This document shows, one piece after another, positions 10,637 through 21,266 of a DNA stretch of 64,000 nt. The notes beneath the pieces are model-generated. The model worked only from the letters and a program-made list of their open reading frames with translations, was not told the origin of the DNA and made no database searches. The stretch is from Conus ventricosus (Eukaryota; Mollusca; Gastropoda; Neogastropoda; Conidae). Location: contig CM031601.1 in assembly GCA_018398815.1 (NCBI GenBank), positions 36,036,486 to 36,100,485 of the forward strand, given 5' to 3'. The translations under genes were made by a program, and so were the position numbers. Position 1 is the first letter of the stretch; each line of letters starts with the position of its first letter.

Positions 10637-11356
10637 CCCTCCGGGGGTTGCGACCTTGTCGTGGTCGGAGGGCTTGCGCGGTCCAGTGATCCCTTAGGCT
10701 TTGCTGGCGGGGGCATCAATACTTTAAGATAGGCTGTTTTTTTTAAAAAACTGCTTCTAGGTCCGAAAAGCCAAGATGCTGTCTGGCCTAAGCATAACGT
10801 GGTAAGGAGTTGATGCCCCTGGTAGGGCTTCCCATGTCAGATAGGCTAAGGGTGAGGATCCTGACTAAGAGTAACCCGCCTTTCTCCTTTTCTGGTTTTC
10901 TGCCTTCCTTATTTGGCCCTTTTCTATCTTCGTCTCCCCTTCAAGTCTTCTTTTCCACACTTCTTTTCTCTCTGTGGTCTCCTTAAGATCCGCCGCGTTT
11001 GCTGTGCGGTGCGACCTGTGTCGGAGGGGGATGAGATCCTGGTGATTGAGAGGGCCAGCGCTCTCAACACATCACTTTGGCTCGGACCTCTCCTAGACAG
11101 GGAGTACACTTTGGCCCGGGTGTACTAATCGGCTCCCCTTTTTGGGGCTGGGTCAAGACAGGCAGTTTCCCTGCTGGCCAAGTAAACCCCTGCAGTGCTC
11201 AGCTCTCTGTTCCCGGGAGTTGAGCATGATCAGGGGGGATAGGGTTGGTAGTTTCTGTTTGTCGTATATCTCTCCCGAAGCCTGGAAGGGGTCAAGACAT
11301 TGGTTTCTTGGCCCTGGCCCCTTAGTTGGACTCCAAGGTGGGTGGGTAAGGGAGAG
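10637..11356 (+). promoter_or_regulatory. Nimb 5' UTR with conserved hairpin and long-range stem
   Basis: The first 36 nt can form a hairpin: CCCTCCG (10637-10643) pairs with CGGAGGG (10666-10672), with an inner ACC/GGT (10652-10654/10663-10665). Further on, GGGGCATCAA (10710-10719) is perfectly complementary to TTGATGCCCC (10810-10819). Copies at 42276, 43978 and 61594 share the same arrangement, and a fourth partial copy (43886) keeps just the hairpin. Non-LTR elements of this kind carry internal promoters near their 5' end, so a promoter is expected here; no specific element was identified. Confidence 0.5.
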
Positions 11357-12686
11357 ATGAAGCATAATAAACACAATATGGCTTTTTCCAAAAACATTCC
11401 CCCAAAAGGAAGAGGAAGGCAGCATCCCCTATTTCAGGGGATTGTCAAACAGACAGTGATTCCGATACAGAGGTTAGACAGAAGACAGGTTTCTGGGCTT
11501 CCTGGCTCATGATTGAGGGGACGGAGCAGGAAAGACCCCTTTCAGCTCTGAGCCCTTTTGCCATACAAAAGGGCTTTCAAGGTATAGCAGGTGACCCTCG
11601 GTCCATCAAGAGGTTGAGGAATGGTTCGTTTCTTATTCACTGTAAATCACAAAAACAATCTGAACAGCTGCTAAAGGCAACAAAACTAGTGGACAGGGAG
11701 ATCAAGGTGACTCCCCACAAACAATTGAATTCATCGAAAGGCGTGATTCGCTGCCGGGATTTATCTGGTGTCTCAGAGGCAGAGATCAAATCGGAGCTGG
11801 CGTCCCAGGGTGTGACGGAGGTGCGCAGGGTGACAGTAAAGAAGGGTGCAGAAAGAGTGGCCACCAACACCCTCTTTCTGACCTTCTGCAACCCTGTGCT
11901 GCCTACGGTCATCAAAGTAGGCTACCTGAATGTTCGTGTTCAGCTGTATGTGCCGTCCCCGTTGAGGTGCTTCAGGTGCCAGAGGTTTGGCCATGTCAGG
12001 GACCGCTGTTCTGGGCAGGAGGTGTGTGGTATTTGCTGCAAGGCAACCCATGATGGGCCGTGTCATGATCCGGCACATTGTGCTAACTGCGGTGGCGACC
12101 ATCCCTCCTCTTCACGAAACTGTCCTCTTTGGATTCAAGAATCTGCTATACAACGTATCAAAACGGAAAAGAAGATCTCGTTTTTTGAAGCCCGGAAACA
12201 GGTTGTGGGCAGTCAGACGCCGACAGCTTCTTCCTATGCTTCGGCTGTAAAGAAAGTTCCCACAGTCCCTACTCGGTCAGTCTGCTGCCAGACTGATGAA
12301 TTCATGTTTTCGAAGACATTGCAAGTAAGATCTGTCAGTTCTGGTGGCAGCAGGTCCACCACCTTCCAACCCAAAGTGACTGCCCTGGTGGAGGCAAAAA
12401 ATCCGCCACCCCTCAGACTGCCCAGCAGTCTACAACATCTGCTGCTGGGCAGATTAAAAAACCAGCAATCCCCCCTCGAACTCCTCTGCCCAGTGCCCGT
12501 GCCGGCAAGGGAGTTCAACCCAGTGTGGAGATGGTGGAGATGAGGAAGAAACCTCCACCGTCTCCCAAACCCAGACCCTCTTCACCTGTTGGCAAGTCTG
12601 CCAGCAGGTCTGAAGACCACAGTCCAGTGAAACTAACCAACAAATTTACACCCTTAGCCGCAGATGTTGATGAGGAGATGACCTGA
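11357..12686 (+). pseudogene. Nimb ORF1 (gag-like RNA-binding protein), copy A
   Basis: ORF1 proteins of I-type LINEs bind element RNA and form the RNP. The ATG at 11357 opens MKHNKHNMAFSKN, but an indel in the A/C run near 11399-11412 shifts the frame. The main open frame runs 11509-12543 and contains an RRM-like region (FLIHCKSQKQSEQLL..., KGVIRCRDLSGVSEAEI). Cysteine knuckles follow at about 11968-12125 (CFRCQRFGHVRDRC, then CGICC..., HCANCGGDHPSSSRNC). A 1 bp deletion at about 12388 moves the proline-rich tail to another frame that ends with EEMT and a stop at 12686. Two frameshifts make it non-functional. Confidence 0.85.
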
Positions 12687-12712
12687 TCTCTCTCCTTTTC
12701 ACCCTCTGCACC

Positions 12713-15700
12713 ATGGATAGTACAATATTCCATTGGAATATCCGTGGACTAAAATCCAACTTTGAGGAGCTGCAGCTTCTGTGTCAATCTATAAAACCTT
12801 CTGTCGTGGCTCTTCAGAAACTCAAATTCAAAGCCAGAAGACCTTTACTCTTTCTGGCTTTAATATTCTTTCAAATCCTGCACAACCATCCACGTTGGGA
12901 CTGTCGGGCGGTGTTGCCCTTCTCATACACAAAACTCTGCTGTATAGTCCTGTCGCTCTGTCTACCTCCCTTCAAGCTGTTGCTGCGAGAGTCACTCTCC
13001 ACAAGACTGTAACAATCTGTTCTATTTATTTACCTCCTTCAGTCCCGGTTTGTCGTCAGGACCTTGTCAGTCTGATAAGAGAACTTCCTCGACCTTTTTT
13101 GCTGTTTGGTGACTTTAACGGTCACAATCCTCTTTGGGGTAGTGTCAGTACGTCATCCAGAGGTCTGCTAATTGAGGATGTCCTTTCGGATTTGGATTTG
13201 TGTTGTCTGAACGACGGATCTGCAACTTACCTCCATTCTTCCACAGGTTCACTTTCGTGTTTAGATTTGTCGGTTTGTGACCCCTCGCTGGTCCTGGACT
13301 ATGAGTGGTCTGTCCATGACGATCTGCACGGAAGTGACCATTTCCCTGTCCTTCTACAACCTGTAATAACTGAACACGTCTCTGTCTCTCAACATCTACA
13401 TTATAAGAAAGCAAACTGAGATCTATTTGCAGCCACTATTTCTACGGAATTCCAGGACACTGACTTTCTTCAGAGTCCGGACCCAGCAGAATCACTGACT
13501 AACACTGTGATCAAGTGTGCTAAAGCTTGTATTCAAATGCCAAAAACACCCTGGTTTGATTCAGACTGCCAACAAGTTTCCAAAATTCGAAAACGGGCTC
13601 AGCGTCAGGTGTACCAACGACCTTCGGGTCCCAACGCTCGAGCCCATCAGAAACTCCGTGCTAAATCGAGATACACTTTTAAAATCAGTAAACGTCGGTC
13701 CTGGAGAAGCTTTTGCTCCAGGCTGACATCGAAAACTTCCAAGAAGAAAGTGTGGAACATCATTAAGAAAATCAAAGGGAAGAACACCTGTCCCACTGTG
13801 AACCATCTCAAGTTTTCGGATTCTTTAATAACTGAGAAGAAAGCAGTTGCTAATCTGCTTGCTTCAACCATTGAAAAGAATTCCTCCTCTTCTAACAAAT
13901 CAGCCACTTTTGTCAAAAACAAAGCCCTTAAAGAAAAATCACCCTGCAACTTTTCGTCCGACAACATGGACGACTACAATCTTCCTTTCACGTTAAACGA
14001 GCTGAAATCTGCCTTACTCTCTTGCAGCGATTCCTCTCCAGGTCTAGATGAAATCCATTATCAACTCTTGAAACATCTTCCGCAAATAGGTCTGAACATC
14101 CTGCTACAGGTATACAACCATGTGTGGACTACTGGTTTCTTTCCACCTTCTTGGCGGAAGGCCCTCATTATTCCAATTCCCAAACCTGGAAAAGATCTTT
14201 CTAACCCATCAAACTACCGTCCCATAGCTTTGACCAGCTGTGTCTGCAAATTGATGGAGAAAATGGTCAATGCTAGGCTCATGTGGAAACTCGAAACCGA
14301 TGGCCTTTTGGCGAAAGAACAGTGTGGTTCCAAACATCGGACTACTGTTGACCATTTGATTCGTCTGGAATCTACACTTCGGAATGCTTTTTTGAACAGA
14401 CAGCATGCAGTGGCAATTTTCTTTGACTTGGAGAAGGCCTACGATACCACCTGGAAGTCGGGGATACTTCATGATCTCCATGATCTGGGTTTTCGAGGTC
14501 ATCTTCCGCTTTTCATTCAAAATTTTTTGGCAGAACGACAGTTTCAGGTCCGGGTTGGCACCACTCTCTCTGATGTCCACGAGCAGGAGTTGGGTAGCAT
14601 ACTGTCTCGTGCCCTCTTTAGTATTAAAATCAACAACATTGTTCACTCAGTTCAGCAGGGTTCAGACTGCTCATTGTTTGTGGATGATTTTGCTGTCTAC
14701 GCAACTGGAAGCCTGTACCCGAGTGTCCAGCGCAGGCTCCAGCTTTGCGTAGATAAAATCCATCGGTGGGCAGATGAAAACGGTTTCACCTTTTCTCCAA
14801 CAAAGATGCAGTGTATTCACTTCCATAATTTCCGTCAGTTTTTTCCAGATCCTGAACTTCAAGTAGGGAAATCTCCCATTCCAGCTGTTAAAGAGGCCAA
14901 ATTTCTGGGAGTCATTTTTGACCAGAAACTGAACTTTCTCAGCCACATCAAACACCTCAAAACTGCTTGTCAGAAAGCACTGAATATTCTGCGGGTCGTA
15001 GCGCACACCGACTGGGGCGCTGATAAGAAAACTTTGCTGCACCTGTACAGAGCCTTGGTCCGTTCCAAACTGGACTACGGTTGTGCTGTCTACGGCTCCG
15101 CAAGATCGTCTTACCTCAAACTCTTGGACCCCATCCACCATCAAGGGCTTCGTCTCTGTCTTGGAGCGTTCCGCACCACCCCTGTGTACAGCCTGTACGC
15201 AGAGGCGGGTGAACCTTCACTGTCCAACCGCAGGCTGAAACTGTCTTTGAATTATTATATCCGACTGTTCTCAGAACCGCAGAATCCTGCCTATGACTGT
15301 GTCTTTGACCCTCCGTTCCAAAGTAAGTTTGAAAATAACCCGAAATGTATTCCGCCGTTTGGTCTTCGTATGCGGCCTCGCGTGCGGAATGCAGGTCTAG
15401 ACCTAGGAGTTGTGTCCGATTTTTCCAAGTTTCCGGATCAACCTCTGTGGACCTTTTTCACACCAGAGATTCGTTTCGATCTTGCAGCTTTTCGCAAAGA
15501 GTCTACCAGCTCTCTGGCGTACAAGGCATTGTATGCTAACCTCTGTTCCAAATTCCCATCCTGTCAAAAAGTTTTCACCGACGGTTCCAAGTCTGAAGAT
15601 GGAGTGGCCTGTGCAGCCTACTGCCCTGGGGCTCCTTCTCAGATACTGTTGGAACATATTTATTCCGATGCTTCTGTCTATTCTGCTGAACTTACCGCTC

Positions 15701-16308
15701 TGGTTTTGGCTTTGAAGATAATCTCGCATTCTTCGAAGAGGGACTTTCTGGTTCTGTCGGATTCGCTGTCAGCTTTGGAGGCCATAGCTGGCCGCAACCT
15801 TCAGCATCCAGAACTTTTACTTTTTTTGGAACTTTTTAGCAAGTTGAAGGCGGACGGTTACAACATTACTCTTGCTTGGGTTCCTGGTCATGTTGGCATC
15901 GGCGGGAACGAAATGGTTGATCGTTTAGCCAAGAACGCCACAAGAGAGAAACTGTCCAACGTTTATATCCCCTGCTCAGATGTGAAACCCAAAATTAACG
16001 ATTATGTGAGAGACCTCTGGCAGGAGGATTGGAACACACAGACGAATAACAAACTCTTTCAGATCCGTCCAAACCTTAAGGACTTCCTCCCATCTACGTC
16101 GGGAGGTCGTAAAGAGGAAACGGTTCTGTGCCGGCTGCACACCGGCCATTCGTATTTTACCCATTCTTACCTTTTAAAGAGTGAAGAAGCTCCGTGGTGT
16201 ATTCCATGTCATGCGCCACTCACAATGAAACATGTTCTTTTAGAGTGTTGGGACTTGCACGATGTGAGACACAAACATTTTACAGCGGAGTCCATGAAGA
16301 TCCTGTAA
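12713..16308 (+). pseudogene. Nimb ORF2 (endonuclease-RT-RNase H), copy A
   Basis: ORF2 nicks target DNA and reverse-transcribes the element RNA. From 12713 (MDSTIFHWNIRGL) the APE domain shows GDFNGHNPLWG (about 13110) and GSDHFPVL (about 13330). The RT shows NYRPIALTSCVCKLMEKMV (14212), FFDLEKAYDTTW (14419) and FVDDFAVYA (14677). RNase H shows FTDGSKSEDG (15577), SAELTAL, SDSLSALEA and WVPGHVGIGGNEMVDRLAKN (about 15875-15930). A cysteine/histidine tail ends at the stop 16306-16308. Lesions are a 1 bp deletion near 12817, TGA for Trp at 13417-13419, an in-frame loss near 13533 and an in-frame loss of VPQG in the RT GVPQGS motif near 14595. The last few codons are also replaced because of a ~50 bp deletion. 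The rest, 13507-16308, is one open frame of 933 codons. Confidence 0.9.
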
Positions 16309-16522
16309 CATTTTTCATCTGATTTAAGATTTTACGGAAGAAAGATTTTTAATGCAATTTCTGGTGCGTTTCTAGACGATGTCATTTAATGAGATGTGTG
16401 AAAGTTGGTTTTTTTTTTTTTTTTTTTTTTTTTAATGACTGGTGAGTTGATTTTAACGTGGTGACAGCCCTGATGTGGCCCTTTGCGGTCGGCTGGGCTA
16501 TAAGCAACATTATCTTATCTTA

Positions 16523-16534
16523 TCTGCCTAAGTG
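16523..16534 (+). repeat. Target-site duplication, right (12 bp)
   Basis: TCTGCCTAAGTG repeats the sequence at 10625-10636; the first bases overlap the TTATC tail of copy A, so one or two bases are ambiguous. Confidence 0.9.
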
Positions 16535-17141
16535 TCATCCATGTATGTCTGATCAGTTCTTCTAGGAGGTCGGTAGTATGCTGCAGTTGTCATTTTCTTT
16601 CCCTGGCTGACTTTGATGGTACCACTCAGGAGCTTGACGCGGTCCGAAGACTCAATATCACTCGGTTCGAGGTGCTGTCGTGCAGCAATAAGAACGCCAC
16701 CATGTTCATCCTGTCTGTCGCGATGAAGCAATCAAAGCGAAGGACTGGAGGCAGAATTTCAGCAGTGGTGATGTCTGAGTTTAGCCATGTCTCTGTTCCA
16801 ATTATCACATCCGGATCACAACAGTCTATAATTGCTTCTGCTTCTAGGTCTTTCCCTTTCTTCCTTGCACTATTAAAGTTGATGTTGAGGATATGAAGAT
16901 GTTTATGTTGCCTTGGTTTCTGTGTTGAATTTTGTCTGTCATGTTTGGGGGATGATGTCATTGTAATGCCTGTGTCCAGTGGTACTGGCTCAGGAATGGA
17001 GCTGACGTCTATACTGTCCTCTGTAGAGGCTGACATGTTCCGTGAAGAGATGTCTGAGGGGATGGAGGATAGCTGGGGGGAATTATGAGGAAGTGCGTTT
17101 TCCGGGATGGACGGTGTAGTTGGTTGGGCAACATGTAACAA
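16535..17141 (-). pseudogene. LINE endonuclease N-terminal half
   Basis: On the minus strand, 17141-16626 begins with a serine/proline-rich leader and then reads HLHILNINFNSARKKGKDLE and DPDVIIGTETWLN. These are the N- and ET-W motifs (catalytic Asn and Glu) of a LINE APE endonuclease. The frame 16731-16528 continues with HGGVLIAARQHL and TTAAYYRPPRRTDQTYMDD. It continues at 10624 once copy A is removed. A frameshift near 16690 breaks it. Confidence 0.75.
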
Positions 17142-17716
17142 TCATGGAAATTAATAGTAGAAGTCTTTCTGGAAGTCCATGACAATGTTATACTAAAAAT
17201 AGAACTTCAGGGCTTCAAATTGCCGGTGCGTCCTCTATATTTTTGCATGAAATTCTGGAAGGGCGTGTCACACATGCATGTGTGTCAGGTTGCCTCGTGC
17301 TTGTTGTGACAGTGCCAAAATGGGACTTGGTCTATCTCTCCTTGAGCTAATAAACATAAATTATAAAATGTCGATAAACTGTATCTGTTCATTCTGAGAT
17401 GTGCATAATAAGCTTTCAGTTGATTCCAAGTCGGATCAAGTGACAAGACTTGTCTCCAGGAATCAAGGAAGAGTAGAGTAGCATTCATTTGCTTCTTTGC
17501 CAATGTGCTGCTATACGTACTGCGCCATTTGTGCTGTTCACTCGGCTTTAAAAAAAAAGCCACCTAAGCTAAAAGTAAACTAAAACTGGCAGAATCTCAA
17601 ACTGCTCAAGAGAGCTTGAACAAGATTTTTTTTCTAAGCAGATCAGACATAGCCTTTTTTAAACATGATAATTATAAACCCACATTCTTTTGTAAGGGAT
17701 GTTAATGCATACATAT

Positions 17717-17748
<32 letters not shown>

Positions 17749-17817
17749 ATTCACTGACATAAATGCTCTGTAGTTAGTGTTTCATTTAGCATTTAAAACC
17801 AAGGGTCCTTTATTCAG
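17142..17817. other. Intron 1 3' end without recognised feature
   Basis: The sequence holds a short CT/GT run (17720-17748) and the polypyrimidine-AG acceptor of RFC3 exon 2 (17808-17817). A 92-codon minus-strand frame (17563-17285) has a single loosely C/H-patterned end; I could not assign it to a family. Confidence 0.4.
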
Positions 17818-18023
17818 GTCCATGGTGGAGATTTCCCTCATCTGCTGGTGTATGGGCCAGCAGGGGCTGGTAAAAAGACACGAGTGATGTGCATCCTGAG
17901 AGAGCTGTACGGATCTGGCGTGGAGAAACTTCGTATTGAGCACAACAGCTTCACCACACCATCCAACAAAAAACTGGAAATTGTATCCATTTCCAGCAAC
18001 TATCATATTGAAGTCAATCCTAG
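17818..18023 (+). CDS. RFC3: RFC3 exon 2 (Walker A ATP-binding loop)
   Basis: The acceptor TTATTCAG ends at 17817 and the donor is GTTAGA at 18024. The exon encodes residues 30-97 plus two bases of codon 98. It begins VHGGDFPHLLVYG and holds the P-loop GPAGAGKKT (residues 42-50), which binds the ATP phosphates, followed by RVMCILRELYGSGVEKLRIE and SNYHIEVNP. This matches the N-terminal AAA+ core of RFC3 residue by residue in order. The upstream join is phase 0 and the downstream join phase 2 (AG|C, Ser). Confidence 0.96.
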
Positions 18024-18109
18024 GTTAGAACAGATTCAGAATCATATACTTTTCTCCCATTACCTTTTCCTATCCCCTCTTTGGAAATGTACCTAGATCT
18101 AGTGTTAAA

Positions 18110-18435
18110 CTACCACAGACTGTCAGAGCTGCTGAGTGTTATGCTTTGGCATAACATGCTATGATTTTCTTGACAATGCTACTTTACTACTACACTTAGT
18201 GCCTAAATGTTATGCCCAAAAAACAAAACTAGAAAACCAAAAAGTGAAAGAAAACTGCTTCACACGTTAGCAATGATTTGACAGGAACTGCAACAACATG
18301 GATTGTTGGACTGCTGACTTAAATTGAAAAATGTCAAGTCAGTAAGGAATGAAAGCAAAAGCAGAACAAAAGTAGTCAAAGACGATTATGATTTTGCCAC
18401 TTCATAGGTTGGTTTCAGTGTCTGCCATTTTGATT
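18110..18435 (+). repeat. Diverged dispersed repeat, copy 1 (RFC3 intron 2)
   Basis: Shared with 19650-19843 plus 20978-21115: both contain a GACAATGCTA...CACTTxGTG stretch, then AATGTTAxGC, a GAA-rich part, GCAGAACAAAA, and ACGAT followed by GATTTTGCCAC and GATAGGTTxGTT. Identity is moderate with many indels. No coding content was recognised, so the class is unknown. Confidence 0.55.
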
Positions 18436-18638
18436 TTTTTGTAGGTCAAGTCAAAACCGTGAAATAACTAGGGAGATTTCTATCTCATGCTTTTAAATCA
18501 GATTGATCGTATCACATATGAGTGTAATGCTTAAATTTGGAATGCTACAACTGAAATGTCAAAATGTTTCTACTGTTTTGTTGATCCTTGACAAAGTGAC
18601 AAACATGTGATTGTGCTATGTGTGTGTTTGTGACTCAT

Positions 18639-18651
18639 GTGAGAGAGAGAG

Positions 18652-18706
<55 letters not shown>
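18639..18706. repeat. (GA)n-(GT)n-(GC)n microsatellite
   Basis: GAGAGAGAGAGAGA passes into about 24 GT repeats and a short GCGCGCGC end, 100 bp before exon 3. Confidence 0.95.
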
Positions 18707-18707
<1 letters not shown>

Positions 18708-18806
18708 CTAGGTATTGTGTGCAGATGATTTATTCTGTTTAAAAAAAAAAATTTTGTCCTGATTATTATGTTCATATGGCATTAATCCAGTATTTGTGGA
18801 TTGTAG

Positions 18807-18904
18807 CGACGTTGGCATTCAGGACAGAGTGGTGATTCAAGAACTGATCAAGAACGTGGCACAGGTCAATCAGCTGGATTCCAATTCTCAAAAGGATTTT
18901 AAAG
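18807..18904 (+). CDS. RFC3: RFC3 exon 3
   Basis: The acceptor TTGTAG ends at 18806 and the donor GTACTG starts at 18905. The exon encodes the remainder of Ser98, then DVGIQDRVVIQELIKNVAQV followed by NQLDSNSQKDFK. This is the RFC3 segment linking the P-loop core to Walker B. It ends with one base of a split Val codon (phase 1), which the next exon completes. The exon is 98 bp and invisible to ORF-length criteria. Confidence 0.93.
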
Positions 18905-19649
18905 GTACTGGATCCATGCCAGTGGGTCTTTCCTTTGTCCTCAACTGCCAGTCAGTTTGGAGATAAACGAAAATGTTCTTCTCTAGGGTTGTCACTATTT
19001 ATTGTTATACTACTAAGGTTATTGAGGTTATTGTTTTGATGTCAGATATTACAGAAAAATATTTTTGCTCACAGTTGTCACGAAAAATAAACCATAAAAT
19101 GTTAGGACCTGACATGGAGAGATGAAAGAAACTTTATGAGGTTTGTTGTGAAATAGTGTGTCAAAGGGTGGTCTGTTCTCTTTTTTCTTCAAAGTAGGTC
19201 ATGGAAAGAGATCAAAGTATCGTTTTTTGGAGATGGGGAAGCTCAATGTAGTATAACTGTTTAAAAAAAACTGCTGTTGATGCTCCACACCACCAAGGAT
19301 TACACCTAATGAAAGTCAACACCTAATGAAATAGTTTTGGGTTATAATCATTGTTTACTTAAAAGCAGGTTTCCTTTTTTTTTTTTTTTTAAAAACAAAC
19401 AAACAAGAATAGGCTTTCTTTCAGTTTTACAAGATGAGATAAGAAAGAAAATCATTGCACCATTAACACTTTTTTCAAATGATGTTGACTCGGATTTATT
19501 AGAATACCTTTACTTTTGCTTTCAATGAAAAAAAAAACCCTGCTGAGAACGTGTAAAATTTTCCAATAATACACCAGTTTTGTAAAAAGGACTGTTTGAC
19601 GAAAAATAAAAGAAGATGCAGGTTTCAGATGCTCATGTCTCAAGTGATA

Positions 19650-19843
19650 ATCGGCGTTCAGAGCTGCATTTGACAGACTTTTGGCATACTATGCTAAGAC
19701 TTTGTTGACAATGCTATGCTGTCACACTTTGTGACGAAATGTTAGGCGAAACAACGAAAATTAAAAAAAAAAAAATTGAAATTTAGAAAGCAACTACAAT
19801 GCTTCACGGACTTAGTGGAGGCTTAACAGGATCAAGATATTAA
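19650..19843 (+). repeat. Diverged dispersed repeat, copy 2 (left part)
   Basis: Homologous to the start of 18110-18435. The copy is interrupted by the Kolobok-like element at 19844 and resumes at 20978 up to about 21115, where GCAGAACAAAA and CGATTTTGCCAC match the end of copy 1. The repeat therefore predates the DNA transposon. Confidence 0.55.
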
Positions 19844-20977
19844 AGGTCTACTTTAGAGGTTTTCAATAATTGGTCAGCTTATGCAGAAATATGAAATGTT
19901 TGATAAATTGGTAAAATAAACATCCGATTCGCTCCCGATCACACAAAATCGATCCGCGAAAGTGGGCATTTTCACCTGTAATCAAGAAAACGGGAGGTAA
20001 TTAACTAAATCTTGGCATGGCTTAACTGCTCTTGGATGTGACGTCACATGATGGTCAGCGACGGCGACAGAAAGCGATTCTGATGGTTCTTGCACATCTC
20101 GCTCGGTATTTAATTTATCATGTAAAAGCAGTGACTATGATTGCGGCAGCCAATGTGACTCTGGGGAGGTTTCTACAAGGCCTGTACCTTATCAGTTTGA
20201 ACGCTAAGTTCTTCTTACCACGTCAGTTCAGTTCCAGCTGGACGCCCGAACACAGCATTCCGAAGGCGTACGGACTTTACCGAAGTCTCGAGGGAGGCTA
20301 CCGACTGACTTCTTGATGCGATCACGCGTGGACAGCGAGCAGAGATTCTCCTTCCTCAAGCCTTAACGTGTTCATTCAATTTAACAAGTGTGATCTGTCC
20401 ATAGATAAGAACAGAATAAACGTGCGACTATCGTACTTATCTGTACGAGCTTACCACTCCGCCTTCAAAGTATACGCGCACAATGCAGACGAAGTTTTTG
20501 ATCCACTCGAACGGGCTCGGCAATTGTCGGAATAGCTCGTTTCCACCGTCCTGCTGGAACTGATGTGGTAAAAAGAACTTAAGCTGCCCGGCATGGTTGC
20601 ACGAACCGAATCCACTTCTTTCGAGTATCTGGATCAGATGGAAATGTGTGCAAAGAATATCCGTCTCCTGCTGAGCTGCTGCACTCGCCTACAGCACAAT
20701 ATCTGCCACCCCCTCGTGACTTTCTAGGCTGTGGAGGATCGCAACTCGTGTTGATTTCACTTGGCGTTGGCTTGTTGTGTAGGTCGCGGCTGACGGCCAG
20801 TCCATCAAGTGACGTCACGGTTTTCGGTCTACCGCGCGGGTTTGAACAGGTGTGCAAAAGTCGTTTTTTATCTATTAAATTCTTCCGGCGATTTAAAAAA
20901 AAAAAAATACCGTACTGTAGTTATATGACATGTAGACCTGTTTTTAACAAATTATCGAAAATCTCTAAAGTAGACCT
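19844..20977 (-). mobile_element. Kolobok-like DNA transposon (1.13 kb, non-autonomous)
   Basis: Inverted termini of about 28 bp start AGGTCTACTTTAGAG (19844) and end CTCTAAAGTAGACCT (20977), with two mismatches further in. TTAA flanks both sides (19840-19843 and 20978-20981). TTAA target duplications together with a THAP-domain remnant inside are hallmarks of the Kolobok superfamily; piggyBac also uses TTAA but lacks THAP. No catalytic transposase core is left, so the copy must rely on another element. Confidence 0.75.
20579..20857 (-). pseudogene. THAP zinc-finger domain of a transposase
   Basis: The minus-strand frame of 92 codons reads CAVGECSSSAGDGYSLHTFP and then DTRKKWIRFV. This is the C-x4-C...FP.D...R..W pattern of the C2CH THAP DNA-binding domain. 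The final Cys-x2-His pair and the AVPTLF motif are not followed through, so the domain is truncated. It sits inside the TTAA-flanked element and reads toward its left end. A host THAP gene is unlikely because it lies between the terminal repeats. Confidence 0.65.
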
Positions 20978-21243
20978 TTAACAATGTCTTTACACTGTAC
21001 ACAAATTTTATTAAGAAATGACCATGTTTTGTATAGAAATGAAGAAAAAGCAGAACAAAAACGTTTGTTAAGGACGATCCCGATTTTGCCACATTATCGA
21101 TAGGTTTTGTTATCCATTACTTGGCCAGATCTCTAACTGAAGTCAGCCATCGTGTTGTGTGTGAAGCAAATATGACTGAAAGTGCGCTCTTTAATATGAC
21201 TTGACATGGACGACACCACAGAGACGGTTTCAAAGAAGAAAGC

Positions 21244-21266
21244 AGCCCCCCCCCCCCCCCCCCCCC
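21244..21266. repeat. poly-C tract
   Basis: A run of about 20 C in RFC3 intron 3. The flanking 21120-21700 holds no recognised gene or element. Confidence 0.9.

Larger units (their letters stand above)
10637..16522 (+). mobile_element. Near-complete I/Nimb-type LINE, copy A (5.9 kb)
   Basis: The element starts at the conserved CCCTCCGGGGGTTGCG 5' end and ends in a GGGCTATAAGCAACATTATC...TTATC tail, with a 12 bp target duplication on both sides. It encodes ORF1 (about 11357-12686) with zinc knuckles and ORF2 (12713-16308) with endonuclease, RT and RNase H domains. RNase H downstream of RT and an APE endonuclease place it in the I superfamily; the tail and structure fit Nimb-type elements of gastropods. 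It is the best-preserved copy in the window and the reference for copies B, C, D, F and G. Confidence 0.9.
6574..17141 (-). mobile_element. Minus-strand CR1/jockey-like LINE, split by three later insertions
   Basis: Minus-strand pieces make one element in order. The endonuclease N-terminal half is at 17141-16535, then, after a 5.9 kb interruption, the endonuclease C-terminal half, linker and RT fingers at 10624-9202. After another interruption, the RT palm, thumb and C-terminus are at 7786-6713. A duplicated TATTTATATCTTCTTCTTCC unit at 6574-6625 marks the 3' tail. Interruptions are a Nimb-type LINE (10637-16522) and two TIR elements (7787-8471 and 8494-9195). Removing them restores continuity of sense, which dates this LINE as the oldest layer. 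Clade placement (CR1/L2/jockey group) is tentative. Confidence 0.8.

Noticed and set aside
17285..17563. 92-codon minus-strand frame with a C/H-containing end, considered as a LINE zinc-knuckle tail
   Set aside because: The cysteine/histidine spacing does not complete a knuckle and no other LINE domain lies next to it; left unassigned.
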